The notes beneath the pieces are model-generated. The model made no database searches. It was not told the origin of the DNA and saw only the letters and a program-made list of their open reading frames with translations. From Isoetes taiwanensis (lineage: Eukaryota > Streptophyta > Lycopodiopsida > Isoetales > Isoetaceae), in assembly GCA_021234155.1 (NCBI GenBank), contig JAJEKV010000033.1, positions 999,848 through 1,063,847 on the forward strand: 64,000 nucleotides of DNA, given 5' to 3'. Each line of letters opens with the position of its first letter. Position 1 is the stretch's first letter. Positions 25,039 to 38,096 of this stretch are shown here, one piece after another. The translations under genes and the position numbers were made by a program.

Positions 25039-25618
25039 TTACCATCTCTTGTTACTCCATGAATAGACATTTGCTGAGGAAGGAGCTTGATATACAAACA
25101 AGGTCATGAGTTTTTCCCACTGAAGTCTTTCATTTTTTGTCATGTTCAGTTTTTTGCCTAGCTTTTGATCCCATTGTGGAGTGTTGTTAAAATCCCCACT
25201 TAGAACCCAGCTATCTGCATTCATTGTAGGGATCCATGCTGCCATGTCCCTCCATTGGTTCTCTCTTTCCTCGTGGTCGGAAGCATAGACATTGATTATA
25301 CCCACTTTTTCCTCCCCAACTGAGGAAAACAACATGCCATCTACCGTGAGTGGTGATGGTAGGAACCTATAGGGGAGTATGAGTTCCAAATGGTGCAGAT
25401 TCCTCCTTTGGTGCCATCTGGGCAGTGACCGATAGATCCACCACCTGGCATGACCCAATTTCCTAGGTTTGAGGCCTCAAAACTAGGGAGCCTCGTGTTC
25501 CCCGGATGAGGATAATGTCACCCTCATTTCCTTTTAGTGCAATAATGACATCGCTTAAAGCTTTAGGGGCCTTTAATACCCCCTTACATTCCAAGTAACA
25601 ATCCTCATGTCCTCCCTG
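25039..25618 (-). pseudogene. LINE ORF2 endonuclease domain (APE-type)
   Basis: A minus-strand ATG at 25616-25618 begins MRIVTWNVRG, the usual start of plant LINE endonucleases. A frame change later the domain continues with GIINVYASDHEERE and the diagnostic SGDFNNTPQWDQK. The domain nicks target DNA to prime reverse transcription. It lies directly upstream of the RT domain. Confidence 0.85.
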
Positions 25619-25999
25619 GATCTTGTGGATCGCCCATACGGATTTGGAGTATAGACCTTCCTCTCGCTTTGTCTTTTTGGTTGTCTCTGAGGAGTGAAGA
25701 ATGTCTCCTCCTCACAATTCTTTATTTTCCTCATCAGTCCCCCCCATCGGCCCCAAAATTTTCCTTGAGGAGTGTCCCCACTTCAATTTCGGGCCCAAGG
25801 AAGATAGGACCCTTTGGTTATCATCAATAGGGAGCCCCCTCGTGCGTTCTCTACCATTAGATTTGTGGGCTCTGATTCTAATTGAGATTCCTCTTCATCA
25901 ATAGGAGATTCCAATTGATTTCCTGCTAGGTCCACTATCCTATTTGTATTATGGGCATCCGAGAGGTCTAATCGAGCTTCTTGAGCTTGATGTTCAAAG

Positions 26000-28092
26000 A
26001 ATGGTGAAGCCATGATGATCCTCTATTGAGTCGGCTAACTGGTGCAAACGCTCCGAAGTCCTTCTTTGTTATATCATTTTTCTGCTTATTGCTCAAGCCC
26101 TCCCCAACACCTCCCTGCTGTTCATCACCAGGGTTCATATCACTGGCATCCTTGAATAGTTGAAGGATAGGAGGAGAAGAGATTAACCTTGATGGTTCTC
26201 CCCGCCCAAATTTCCCCTGAGTCATCTCACAGTCCGAAAGTATTCATTTCTTGGAGGACCATTGGGTTCTTCAATGGTTAGAACCTTAGCTCTAACCTCA
26301 TGAGCGGGGTGATCACAAGAGCATTAAGGTCCACAATTTCTTTCCCTTTGACTTCGCTTTAGAATCTTAACACTCAAGTCCCTCTGTTTTGGAACGACCT
26401 TCTTTTTCCATTTGTTTCTTTTGTTCCTTTTGCCTTTGGTTCTCCAATTCATTTGCTCCATTAGATCTCTTTCCTTTTGTTTCTTTGCCTTTCTTTTAGC
26501 ACTCCCATTAATGTTTTCTTACGCCTCTCGAAATCGGTTGTAACCCAGATTTCTCTGGGATTTCCCTTTATTGGGAGTTATCCATTACGGTTCCTTATCT
26601 TGCTCCACTATGCATCAGGTTTTCCTTTGTCACCCCTTTGCAGATCCCTCCTCCATGCAAATCGAATTCCACAGATTCCACAGGGCTCCGTGAACCCATT
26701 CCAAAGCCAGCTTCAAAGTTTTGGGGTTCCCAAAATAATCTATGTAGTGGATATTACTAGGCCAATGTGGCTTCAAGAGATCGATCGTGGCCCATACTCT
26801 AGGGGGCTCGGTCGGGGCCCGAGATTTCAAAGGTCAATATAGTTCCCAAAGTGTTTTTGAATAGTGAGAACAGGGGACTGCTCATTCCAATACATGGGGT
26901 TCAAGCCTTGTAGAGATGACCAGCCGGGTGGAAAAGCTCAGTTAGTTTTTGAGGGTCAAAACCACGGGTACCATTTTGGAAGAAAAATGAAAGTGTTGGC
27001 CCTATTGATGGTCCCCTTTTTTAGGAGCAAGGTAGCTGGATCGAGTGTTTTCACACTCCACTATGAAGAAGGGGAACTCAGTCCAATATAGATTTTTTTA
27101 TTAGAATATCCTTTTTCCTTCTCTAGTTCAGCTTTCAAATATTGCGGTCTAACCCCTTCATGTCGGACCACGACCAATGAGACCCGGACTAGATAAATAT
27201 TTTAATTTACTTTCTGTTTGGGTTCTTGAGCTTACCACAACATGGGATTGGTTGATCTTTTAGTTCACGCCTCACCGTATACGAATCTCATTAGCATAAT
27301 CCAGATCACCGGACAACTCCTCACGCTTAATCAATCCCCACGCCTCGCTTTGCTCGGTCACGGTATTCACCATATTTGGAAGCCAAGTTAGAAAGTCACC
27401 GAAGCGACCACAATGGGCTGCCCTGTGACCGCATTCCACCTTGATCAAATCTTCAAGAATGTGCTTCAATCGTTCTTGTCCTCCTACGGCTCAACTTATG
27501 CAATAGCTTCGCAGAAAATTTTTTCCAAAATTCTATTTCCCATGAGTCCTTTTCCAATCTTGTCCCAAAATCGTATAACCCCCGTTTCCCGGACCCCAAA
27601 AATTTGTCCCCCCGACACTTGCACTCGGTTCCAATGAAGAGTCTCACAGGTACCCTTCAAATCGACCCCACCTTCCACTAATTTATCCCCATCATCCTTC
27701 ATTAGAAGCTTCCCTCCCATTTCCACCCCCCTGATTCCTTTCTTTTTTCCCCTTTTTTTTTTTTTTTTTTTCCTTATAAATTTGTGCACCACCCTGCTTC
27801 TTCAAGAAAATACTCTAACAACGATCCTACTCTCTGACCACGAACAGAACGGGTAAAAAATCCCAGCTGCTGACCTATTTCTATCACCTACAAACTCCCC
27901 TAACCAAGATTCAATTACCTGCACTTCAAGATCCTCCTCTACTGTAAAGAAGGGGAAAATGGAGTGAAAAAGTTCATCAGGAAAGAATTGGTGGAACACC
28001 AAATTCCTGCACAGAGATGCTTCATCTCCCTCTAGCCACCCACACGAGATCTTCGATCCTTCAGCAAGGATGGCGAAATATCTCATGGCCAT
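26000..28092 (-). pseudogene. LINE ORF1 (DUF4283-type), frame-broken
   Basis: A start at 28092 (MAMRYFAILAEGSKISCGWL) opens the frame. After several frame changes, a DUF4283-like segment appears near 27.0 kb: FIFLPKWYPWF, then FPPGWSSLQGLNPMYWNEQS. This is the usual order of plant L1 ORF1, an RNA-binding protein of the retrotransposition complex. I could not see an intact CCHC knuckle after it. Stops and indels throughout. Confidence 0.7.
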
Positions 28093-28161
28093 GGTTTAGG
28101 GTTTGAGCGCCCACGTCCATTCCCGCCCTCCGAGATCATCCGCGATGGTCACATTGAATAC

Positions 28162-29013
28162 TTATAGCATCGGAGCAGCATAACAGATTTGCCACGTTGG
28201 GCAACACTGCCTGGATTTCATCCATTCTATTGATGCCTATTATAGTGCTAGTGAGAAATGGTGGCATTTAAAGAACTATGAAAGAAGACTATTAACGGCC
28301 AGGCTTTGGTTGATACTCCTCTAAAATTATCAGTACAATACTTCAGAAGAAGATGAATGTTGTTTGAGAAAGAACAAGACCCAATAGCACGAATATGCTT
28401 AGGTAGACCCTTCTCATAAATATCATAGAAACATTTTAATGAAGCAGCCTTTATATTTCAATATGACATAGTAAATACATGCCCGTATCTTCTGAACTTT
28501 TATAGGGTAGAAATCGTAGGGCTTGAATGTAGCAAATGCACAATATGCAAGTCTGAATTTACTGCTTCAATCCTAGTCATAGACATGAACCTGGATTATG
28601 CTTCAATCCTAGTAACAGTCATGTATATCAAATGCATATCTTTTGCTGCAGTTATAGTTCCTAAATCCACAATGGCTCAATTTTAAAATCATACAACAGT
28701 CTTTCTCCTTGTAATGGATAGGAGATTCCACTAGTGTTTCCTGTTATAGCAGAGGTATCCACTAGGCATGTAATATAGAGCAACACATAATTCTGAAGCT
28801 CTCATTGTAAATGTACTATATGAATTATAAAGTGATAAGCTAAAGAAACATATCCAAATCTATAAATCACTCAAAGAGAATACTAAAGGGTTGAACTATA
28901 CCTTCACTTGAAGCTTGAGGAGACACTAGCAAGGCAAAGTTCTATAGCTTTGCATTTTGAACTAGTAGCACTACATTTTCAACACAGCAACCGAGCTCCC
29001 CATCCCCCCCTCC
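28162..29013. other. No recognisable gene
   Basis: A+T-rich sequence with no domain, splice-supported exon or repeat that I can name. Confidence 0.5.
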
Positions 29014-29105
29014 TTTTTTTTTTGAGAAACGACAGTTTTTGTCTGACTGCTATCAGAAAATAGTAGAGCTGCTATCAGAAAATATAATAAACAAAAACAG
29101 GTTGA
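29014..29105 (-). mobile_element. Very short LINE 3' tail
   Basis: T10 (29014-29023) is followed by GAGAAACGACAG, matching the GAGGAAACGGCAG next to the poly(T) of the full LINE at 21857. A severely truncated insertion of the same family is likely. The right boundary is unclear, and CTGCTATCAGAAAATA repeats twice inside it. Confidence 0.5.
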
Positions 29106-32100
29106 GTACTCGTTATGGATTCGTCAACATCTTCGTCAGGTCAGCTTATTACATGGAAAAATCAACCTTCTTCTGTTAAACTAAGTACTATAGGATCTTC
29201 TCCATAAATTTCCACAACTAGTCCATTTGTTCGCTCAACTGTAGCAGCTCCTATTACCCTTAATTTCCATATTTGGATTAAGCGCAAATAATGAATTCCA
29301 ATACCTTAGCAAATTAGTAGAATAACTTGGACCAAAACCTGGATAAAATAGAAGGACATATAGACAGATAATCACCTTAACCTTATGCCTGACGAAAGGC
29401 ATTTCCATTATAAAGGTAAAGGTCTCCTAGCTCGCCATTATTCTGAATCCAATGAAATCCAACTAGACTGCAGCCCAGCCCTAAAAGATAATCCAAAATA
29501 TAGTGCATTGTTGGAGAAGCCTCTAAGTCATCATGCTTCTAATCAAGCAAAAAAAAATCACGAACTAGCAATCCACATAACCCTTCAAGAACGTGAAATA
29601 CGAGGTCTCCCACCACTCGAATTTCAAGATTTCCAATCCGATCATCTAACTGCATCTGCTAGGATACATAGAAACTCCCACATGTATCTAGAATAGTTAA
29701 AAGAAAGCAACAATAAACGGAATAGGTAGCACCATTAAAAATGTCTATTTAACTAAAATAACTAATGCTTTAATTGTAATAAAGTGGATATGGAGTTAAA
29801 ACACCATTAATAAATCGAAGTAAGCATTATTCCATCGCCAGAAAAACCTAAACAATGAACATACCCTTGCACAAAACTAGGCTTTCTATTATACATTTTG
29901 CAAAAGATCTCAAAATATGATCTGCGATTTCGGTAAGTCTCTAACTTGTTTTCTAGGCCGCCACAACCGTGTCGAACCTTCTACTCAAAGGATATAGATT
30001 TGGGTTCAAAACCATATAGTTTGCCAGAATTTCAAACCTACATCCAACAACAATTTACTGTAACAGCCCTAGCCACTTGATGGGCCAGTATATACGTACT
30101 TATGTACGTATGTACATATGCATGGCATGTATGCAGCATGAGACCAGGGTTTTGTCTCTTTGGAGAAAGGATTGTTGCAGACCATGAAGACAAGGAGTAA
30201 TTAGGCCGAAACACGTTCGTACGTGAAAGTTATGACAGAAATTGTGATGCTAGGTCAGAATTGACTGCACTATGTATGTTTTTTTGCAGTTTGATTCTTA
30301 GAGCTAGAAGACGATCTTTTGAGGCATAAGCAATTGTAAGGGGTCCACAGGTCTATACATGAAGAAATTCTCAGGTGGGGTTTTGCTTTTGATCAATTGA
30401 GGTGCTACGAGCTGCCATGATTAGTCTGTACATGATTTTTGCATGTGCATATGATAAATTATGAAATTGTTGGAGATTCATAAGGCCATGGAAGGTAACC
30501 AGTCATTTGGAAACATATCTGGAAGGGCTAATTCTAAGTCAAAAAGGTCTGAAATTACTTGAGAAGTGCCGAGTTAGCTTGAATCTACAAAATTGGCATG
30601 TCTTGAACCTTCTTTGCTGGACATCTACAAGTTTTGGAATTAATCGATCACGTTTCTTTTTTTGTTGTTTATATTTTTTTGGTTGAGTGGTCTCTATATT
30701 TTCTTGGTTTAGTATTTTGTTGCTAGCCTGAGGATTTAATTAAAGAATAAACCTTTGGATGGAGCTCTGTTGCCTTGCATATGGATGGAATCAGGGAAGA
30801 CTGCCACAGATTGCTGAGAACAGTCACAAGAATTGTAACAGTAAGAAAATGCGTTCTCTTGAGCTAGTTTTCTTCTTCTTCTCTATCCTACCAGTCTCCA
30901 GTCTCAGACCGATTCATTGCTCGATCTGTTTCCCTACAGCATTTCGTCACTCTTCTATGGTTCGGTTGTGGGTAAGTTTAGTCGTGGCCTCTTGATTTTG
31001 ATAAGGTTTTAGGGTTGCTTTCGCTAGATTAGGGTTTATCTGTTAGTTTAGAGTTTCTTTTTGTTGGATCGCTATCAGGAATTTAGGTTATCTGCTTCTG
31101 TTCATATAGATTCTTAGATGGGTTCGGGTGGGGTTGACTACGTTATGGCAGTTTTATTTTTTGTCGTGATGGTTTTTCTGGAATGCCCAGTCTTGATTCT
31201 TTTTGGGAAGCCCATTTTTCTGTAATTTGACCGGTTATTGTTCCTCTATTCTTCCTTGCATGAGGCGCTTGGATCATGGACATTACTGTAGGAGGTTGTC
31301 CAGGCTGTAGGTGTTGAGGCCGAATCTCCTTACCACACACGCCCTTTGAACATGTGCAAAGATGGCTGCAGATCGATCTGGCTTTGGATGCCAAATTTCT
31401 GGCTCCTTGAGTATTTACGGCAGTCTTGGATCTTAGTTACGGAGTGCTTGTTTTTGGGCATGGAGACCAAGCGATTGCAGATTATACTTTGAGCATCCGA
31501 TCGAGCTGCGTGCCCGTTCTAAAGGCTTATTCAGGAGGTCATCCGGTTCTCTCAAATACAGCATCTCCGGTATTTTATATTCTTGCATGCACATGTTTAG
31601 CCCTAACATTTTAGACTTGAATTCTCAACGCTATCTATTGTGGACAAATTGTTCGAATGCATCCAAGGATGCAACTGTGGAGATTTGATGTATGGCCAGC
31701 AAACAGAGCTGTCGTTCCCTCAAACACTATGATTCTATTGTTGCGAAGTGCTGGTACAACACCTGGATTTTGTTTTTCCTTTTATTTGCCACCCAACAAC
31801 AGTCATACCACTGTTGTCCGTGCTATTCTTAAACTCTACTAACTCTTCTTCTTTAACATTAACAACAAAAGTGTTTATTTTCTGAATAAGCCTATAGCAG
31901 AATGTAGCAAGTATTCTGTTAGAGAGCATTGCATGTATTCTGTTAGGGAGCATTGCATCCATTCTGTCAGTGCCACTGTTTCTAGGCCCTCTACATATGG
32001 TCTTAACGACATTATCCCCCTCAACCATGTTAGATGTAGGAAGACCATGGCTCATAGCCAGTTCTGCCTTTTTATTAGTAATAGATAGATCTGCTTTTTT

Positions 32101-33000
32101 ATGTAGTAACAGATAAATCAGTTCATGCCTGCGAGTGCGTTTATGCCTTTATGGAACTGTCCTTTGGTAGCAACATGAAGCAGAATACCTCCATTTTCTC
32201 TATGTGGCCAAGAGATGCATTGTTAGAAATTGAACATTTCACCTCTTTGCCCATGTGCAGCAGCACAGTACATAGCAGCCCATCCTTTTGCATCATATCT
32301 ACCTTTGTCGTTTTCCAATACTCTCTTCTTGGAGTTCCATTGTGCCCTGCGTGATTTCTCTGGTTCTAAATACTAATACTAATATTGCTTTCGTCCAGAA
32401 GATCTGATAGATTAGTTTGTTCTTTCCATGAGGTTCTCATGAGAGTGTGCAAATTTTTGTGAACTAATTCGCACGTTCCTGTTTCATTCATACTAATGTT
32501 GTATATGTTTATACATGGTTCCATGGCAATCTCTCCCATATACATTATTCTTACTTGCGTTAATATTGGTCTTCTGTTTCGAAGGGTTTCTTGGGCAATA
32601 CCATACGATCTTCAATTGTAGCTTCAACCTTGTGGATCTAACATTGTCCGCAGCCATTTTGATCTGGCCACAATCTTCGATCTGGAAAGGGCCTAGTTTT
32701 TTCTAGTATTCTGTATCAAGTCTCTCCGACTGTAAAGTTCCCTCTTTCTTTTTCACTCCATCTAATTTTTATCAGGTTTGCAGGGGCTAAATGAGTACCT
32801 TATGGCGAGGTGTTTTTATGAACTCGGGGGCTAGGATATATAGATTCCTAATTGGAGTTGTCTTCTAAGCACAGGTTTCATTCATTGTAGAATATTGACG
32901 TATTTGTTAGTTGCATGTTGTTGATTGATTGACATTACTTTTTGTTGCTGGGAAAACTTGAATTTCTATTTCCATTAGAGCAACGTGCATGTGTTTCCAA
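29106..33000. other. No recognisable gene
   Basis: Contains a minus-strand open stretch at about 29150-29275 with ATVERTNGLVVEIYGE that looks protein-like but is unassigned, the dispersed repeat at 29917-30043, a TACG/TATG-rich microsatellite-like stretch near 30088-30133, and two 24-bp repeats around 31912-31960. Nothing supports a complete gene. Confidence 0.45.
29917..30043. repeat. Dispersed repeat, copy 2
   Basis: Diverged partner of 15298-15420 in the same orientation. Confidence 0.75.
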
Positions 33001-36000
33001 CATTACTTATGAGGTGCATATTTTTTCTAACATTATTTGCGTTCTTTGTTCCTTTTACATCTTTTTTCTTTCTTTGGCTTCATTGCTCCTTCTAATACCC
33101 ATGCTTTCATTAAGCTTTCATTTTTGAATTTCATAAGTGATTTGCATTGATGGTTTACCTTTATAAGTTGGGATGAACCCATTGCTCATATTTGTTATAT
33201 CTATTAGTTAGATTAGTTTTTGTTTCACAGTATTTTGTCATCATAGTAGTCAATGAGTTTGTCAGCTACATTGGTTCTCTTGTTTAATCTCAAGTGCACT
33301 TTGATTGTTGTCGATTTTCGTTGTGCCGTTTTTCATGTCTCCCATTCTCTTTTTGTGTTCTATTTGCCCGTAGACTTGGGTGTCCTTATTCGCCCATTCT
33401 TTTCGATCCGTTTGATCTTTTTTTTTCGCGGCCATCTCATTAGTCCCTTGTGCTCCATGGCCTTTTACGATTCTTTCACTTTGTTGTCCACAATTGCTTC
33501 CCTCCCCTCTTGTCTTGTTTAGCCTCCCACTCTTTCCATATTGGTTCTTATGTGATCGTGGTTATGTTTTCATATAATAACTATTTTTCTTGTCTCCCTC
33601 TCTTTTTTTTACATTCCATTTGCCCATATTTTTTGGTGTCCTTATCTATCCATTCTATTTTATTGCTCTTTTTTATCTTGACCACCTCATTAGCCCTTTG
33701 TACCCCTTTGGCTTCTGTTGTTCATTGGCTTTGATTTCTACCATTTCGTCCCTCCTCTCCAGTCTAGAGTAACCACCCATTCTTCTTTTGTTGGATTTGT
33801 CACACTTACCTATTTGGCTCTAGCTATATTTTGCCCCATTCCACCTATTGTTAATTCCCTTGTGATCTACTTATCCCAATTGCCATTAATCCTCTTTTTG
33901 GCTGCCTTATTGTTTCTATTTTTCATTGAGACATAGGTGTTCCAGAGGATTATTTTTGGGGTGCATTTGTTGTTGACGTGCATAGATGATTTCATGTGCC
34001 TCATTACGAAGTTCTGTCAGGATTGACATATAATTGGATGCACTGGATTAGGACGATGTGATTGATATTTATGGCCTTCTTATTTATGGCCTTTCACATT
34101 TTTTGGTCTTTACATCCTTTCTCTTTATAGGCACCATAATTCTCAAGTTTTTTGGATATCGACTTTTAACATTTTACACATTGCATTCTTGGCACCTTAT
34201 TTTGTAACCTTTTGAGACAATGCTTTATTGGTCGGATTCATCTACTTGGTGTCCTTTCTAGACTATTTGCGTCTGCAATAGGCATAGTTGGATACATTAT
34301 TTACAGCTCTGGTCATGTTTATTTATGTTGTTTCTTTGTTCGTTGTTCCGTTTATGTTCTATCCGTTCTTTTTGTCTTGCACTTGTTACTTTTCCATTCT
34401 ATTGTACGGTTCCATTTACTTATTCTGCATTGCTTTGCGTTTTAGTTCGATGTGCTCCAGTGTTCAGGCTCACTTTGTTGTCGTTGCCGCTAATATGTTA
34501 GTCTTTAGTTCTATTGTTCTGGTTATCGCCCTGACCTCATCTTCTATTTTGACATCCTTTTGTCCCTTATATCCCATCATGTGCTTTAATCACATTTGTC
34601 CACACTTGTTCTATTTGGTCACTAGTCTCCTTAGCCTCCATGGTCTGATTATTCCATTCACACTTTTTCAGTTGTTCTAGTTTGGTCATTTGCTCGCTTT
34701 TTTCGGTCATTTTCTTAGTTCCATGCGTGTATTGTTCGATTCATTTATTGTGCTTCCAAATTTTTATTTACTTTTAGCAATCGCATGTTTTTTGTTTTAG
34801 ATAATTATTCCATTATCTCTATACCTTGTCCCTTTAATCTAGTGTTCATGTTACTTTTTTTTTGTACGTTATTTTTTTCTTTTGTGTTTGATTCTTCAAA
34901 GTTCTTTAGTTATGTTTTGCTCCTAAAAGTGTTTCTTTTTTATTTCCTTCTTCTCCGCCTTTCTATTTCTAATGATAAATATTCTAATTCCGCCCTTCGA
35001 CTTCATATTATCATCCATTTCGTTATTTCATTTTCCCCATAGTTCCTTTGATTTGTTGTCTTTTTTTTTTTGCTATCTATGTTAGTTTGGGGTTATCGTG
35101 ATATTTTTTGTCGGCATAATGTTCATTAGTGCATTAATTCAGTTGGATCCGGTGGTTTGGTGGTGGTGGTTTATTTTTGGTTATTGTCATTCCGCAGTTT
35201 GTTTGTTTTCATCCCAATTCCTTTTCCATCTTCCACCGCATTGTTCCATTGTTTTCTTTTAGGTTTTCCATTTGCGACAATATTTCGCAGTTCCTTTACG
35301 TGATCTTTCATCGCGATTATTTCATTTTGTTCACTTTTTAAACATTTTGTTATTTCGTGTCTTCGATTCTTTATTTTTGCCATTTCGCCGCTTATTTGTC
35401 CCATTATTCTACTTTTTGTTGTCTCCTTACTCCATTATCCTTATGCATTTTTTATTCTGGCACTTCTCACTTGCTTCACTTACCTCGCTTCTCCACTTGT
35501 TTCATGTTCCAACCCTTATTTTATCTATGCATTTTGTTCATTTTGTATTGATCTCGATAAACTTGCTTTATTTCACTTCTTCATTTCATATTCATGTCTT
35601 TTGTCTTACCCAGACGTTTGTTTCATTTGTTGTATTGGACCCGTATAGACTTATTTTTTTCCTTCGGTTTTACTTTCATATCGCTTGGTTTTGGTTTGTT
35701 CGAATTTGCTGCTTGGTCCCTAGCCTCTACTAGTATATGTTACATGTGTTTCCAAGCTTTTTAGAATTGGTTTGTTCTTTTTTTGTTTTAAACTTCCTGC
35801 CTTTTTTCGCATTGGCCTTTTGTCTATTAGCTTGACCTTGGTTGCTTTTGCATCCATTCGAATCCTCGTACCAATATTTGATTTTTCATCCCATCATTCA
35901 TTGCTGCTACCTAGCTTGACTCCTCATATATTTAGTTCCTTTTTGCCATATGTTTTTGCCATGTGTCTCTTTACACGTCCCCGTTTCTCCATGTCACTAT

Positions 36001-36580
36001 TTGCTGCATCCCTCTTATTTGATTCTTTTCACCGCATCGATGTTCTTTCTTTCCATCCTTTCATCCCATCTGTCCCCGTTGTTATTCGTATGTTCTAAAA
36101 AGTCCATCTTAGTCCTTTGGTTTGTCTCCCCAGCTTTTGATTCATTCCACTTGCTCCATGTGCCCCATCACCTTTATCCTGCGGCATTCCGCTTTTTCTT
36201 TATGCCAACCTTTGAAACTTATTTCTTTTATACCCATATTTCTTTTAGCTTCTTTCTTTCTCCTTGTCTGTATAGTTTTGAGATTTGTTCCTCTTCTATC
36301 TACCGGCCATATGTGCTATTTATAGGGATCCATCCTAGAATGCTACCGCTCTATCTATTCACAGTATTAGAACCCATATTCCTTGATGGGGACGCCCCCT
36401 TTTCCCTACTATTTATTCTCGTCTCTTCATTTGTGTTCCACGCCGTTCTCTTGAGCCAGTTTTCTTCTTTCTCTCTCTATCCTACCGGTCTCCCTCACCC
36501 TCCCTCCCTTTGGTGGATTGTCCGCACTGATGGTGGCAATCGCTCCGCTTGTTTCTATATTCTTTAAGTGCAATATTCAT
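33000..36580 (+). repeat. Pyrimidine-rich, A-poor low-complexity tract
   Basis: The plus strand is dominated by T and C with few A, so stop codons are rare and long hydrophobic Phe/Leu/Ser frames appear on this strand only. Internal similarity (next entry) suggests decay from a tandem repeat. No start context, splice structure or domain supports the frames as genes. Confidence 0.6.
33337..33844. repeat. Diverged 254-bp tandem pair
   Basis: 33337-33590 and 33591-33844 align through TGTCTCCC, ATTTGCCC, GGTGTCCTTAT, CTCATTAG and the TCCCTCC-type segments in the same order and spacing, with many substitutions. Confidence 0.65.
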
Positions 36581-36965
36581 TTTTTCTGCGATGGCATAGT
36601 AGCCTCCAGTGCATACTATTATTATTTCTCCGGCATGGCGATGTAGCCTCCGAGGCAAAGACTAGTCGGATGTTCCCGCTATGGTCATTATCAGGTTTCC
36701 TCACCTCCCTCCCTTTGATGGTTATTTGCATTTGATCATGTTTGTTATTTCCTTTTCCTTTTCTATGTCTTTAAATTTTGCACATTCTTTATTTCCTCAC
36801 AGGCTTTGTAGCCTCGAGGCATACTTATTAGTTTACTCTTTCTGCATGGTACTATAGCTTCCGAGGCATAACTTTTTTTTTTTCATTTTCTCTCGGCTGG
36901 CAACGTGAGCCTCCCGGGCGCGACTAATCGGTTGTTTTTCCCCATGAGGGTCATTTTCCGCGGGA
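36484..36965. repeat. Imperfect tandem units carrying GCCTCCGAGGC palindromes
   Basis: Two units begin with CCTCCCTCCCTTTGRTGG (36.49 and 36.70 kb). Each carries two TAGCCTCCGAGGCA-type motifs after a TGCATGGY or equivalent, then an ACTARTCGG segment. Five palindrome variants occur at about 36.61, 36.65, 36.81, 36.86 and 36.91 kb. Confidence 0.65.
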
Positions 36966-37403
36966 CGGTTCACGATTGGCCTGGCTTGTTGTTTCTTTCT
37001 GCGGCCTGGAGCTTCCTCCGAAGTCTTTTTACTATGGCATCTAACTCATTGACGGGTTATTTTTCTTTCAACTTTGACTCTGCAGGATTTTTTAAGGTCT
37101 TGTGGTTGCTTGAAAGCGTGGGGTCGTGTTTCACTAGTTGCTTGGGTTTTCCTTAAAACCTAAAAGGCGGGTTCGCTCTTCCTGATGTGAGAAGCCCACC
37201 GTGTCTTCTCACCTTTGCATCGACCAAGTGGCGGATAAAACCATCTTTTATGTTGTATTCTTTAGTATCATCATGCTCTCGATGATTGTCTAGTTTCAGA
37301 GCATTTTAAGTTCATATTTCCAAATTTATCTACTCCTAGTGAGGGATCCATTTGTACTCAATGTTTTTACAAAGCTCAATGAGAACACCACTTCAAGGAA
37401 TGT

Positions 37404-37431
37404 CGGTTCTATTGCTATCGCAATAGAACCG
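37404..37431. repeat. Perfect hairpin, 12-bp arms, 4-nt loop
   Basis: CGGTTCTATTGC (37404-37415) pairs exactly with 37420-37431 across TATC. Confidence 0.9.
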
Positions 37432-38096
37432 TGGCATTACTTTGAATGATTGTAATCTAATTAAATTAATATGAAATATAAGGATTGATAACTCTAAAAT
37501 GGTAAAGAATCTGAAAGATTGACCTCTGAGATGGCTCTTAAGTAGATCCTCCTTAATAGAAGTAAAGGAGAATATGAGCATCTGGGTAGCTAATCGGTAA
37601 GTTGGGCATGAAGCTCAAGAATTGTGCCATCTGTGTTGTTTTGGCTCCTAAAGGTGGACCTATGATTCACGATAATGTGGCAAGGATTACATGCAGTTGC
37701 AGTCATCATGTTACATTGATTCTTAAGTGAAAGTGTTGGGTTTTGAGATTTTCCATTAGTTATGTAGGTTATAATGAAACGTATTAAAACCATAGCTCAT
37801 GATTGATTTATAGCTATTGAGATGGGTTTGAAGCTAAGGCATGATATGGGATTGGGTAGTTGGCCAAGAGAGTCATAGAAAGCTTATAGGGACTTTTGAG
37901 TATGGCTATGTTAGAGGACGTCTGGACATCGTTCAATGACACTGCCATGTTGTTCACCCACGCCGATCCCTTATAGTGAGACATCTTGCATATTTACATA
38001 AGGTCAATATCATGGATGCATAGCGTCTTCCCCCTAGGGTTTAGTTATTGGCACAAGGGCCACAACGACTGAAGAGAGTATAGCGGGAGCACTGTA

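Larger units (their letters stand above)
21836..28150 (-). mobile_element. L1-type LINE, near full length, inactive
   Basis: Ends at a 21-base poly(T) (21836-21856, the minus-strand poly(A)). Flanked by a probable target duplication: ACATTAAATAC at 21825-21835 and ACATTGAATAC at 28151-28161, one mismatch. Order on the minus strand: ORF1 (about 28.09-26.0 kb), endonuclease (25.62-25.04), RT (24.99-23.8), C-terminal zf-RVT region (to about 22.5), 3' UTR, poly(A). Both ORFs carry frameshifts and the RT core is deleted, so the copy cannot move by itself. Confidence 0.9.

Noticed and set aside
34288-34680. 130-codon hydrophobic frame resembling a membrane protein
   Set aside because: The hydrophobicity follows from T-rich codons. 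There is no start context and no splice or domain support.
35950-36567. 205-codon open frame
   Set aside because: It lies in the A-poor pyrimidine-rich tract, where stops are rare. It is low-complexity (Phe, Leu, Ser, Pro), overlaps other long frames on the same strand and has no domain.
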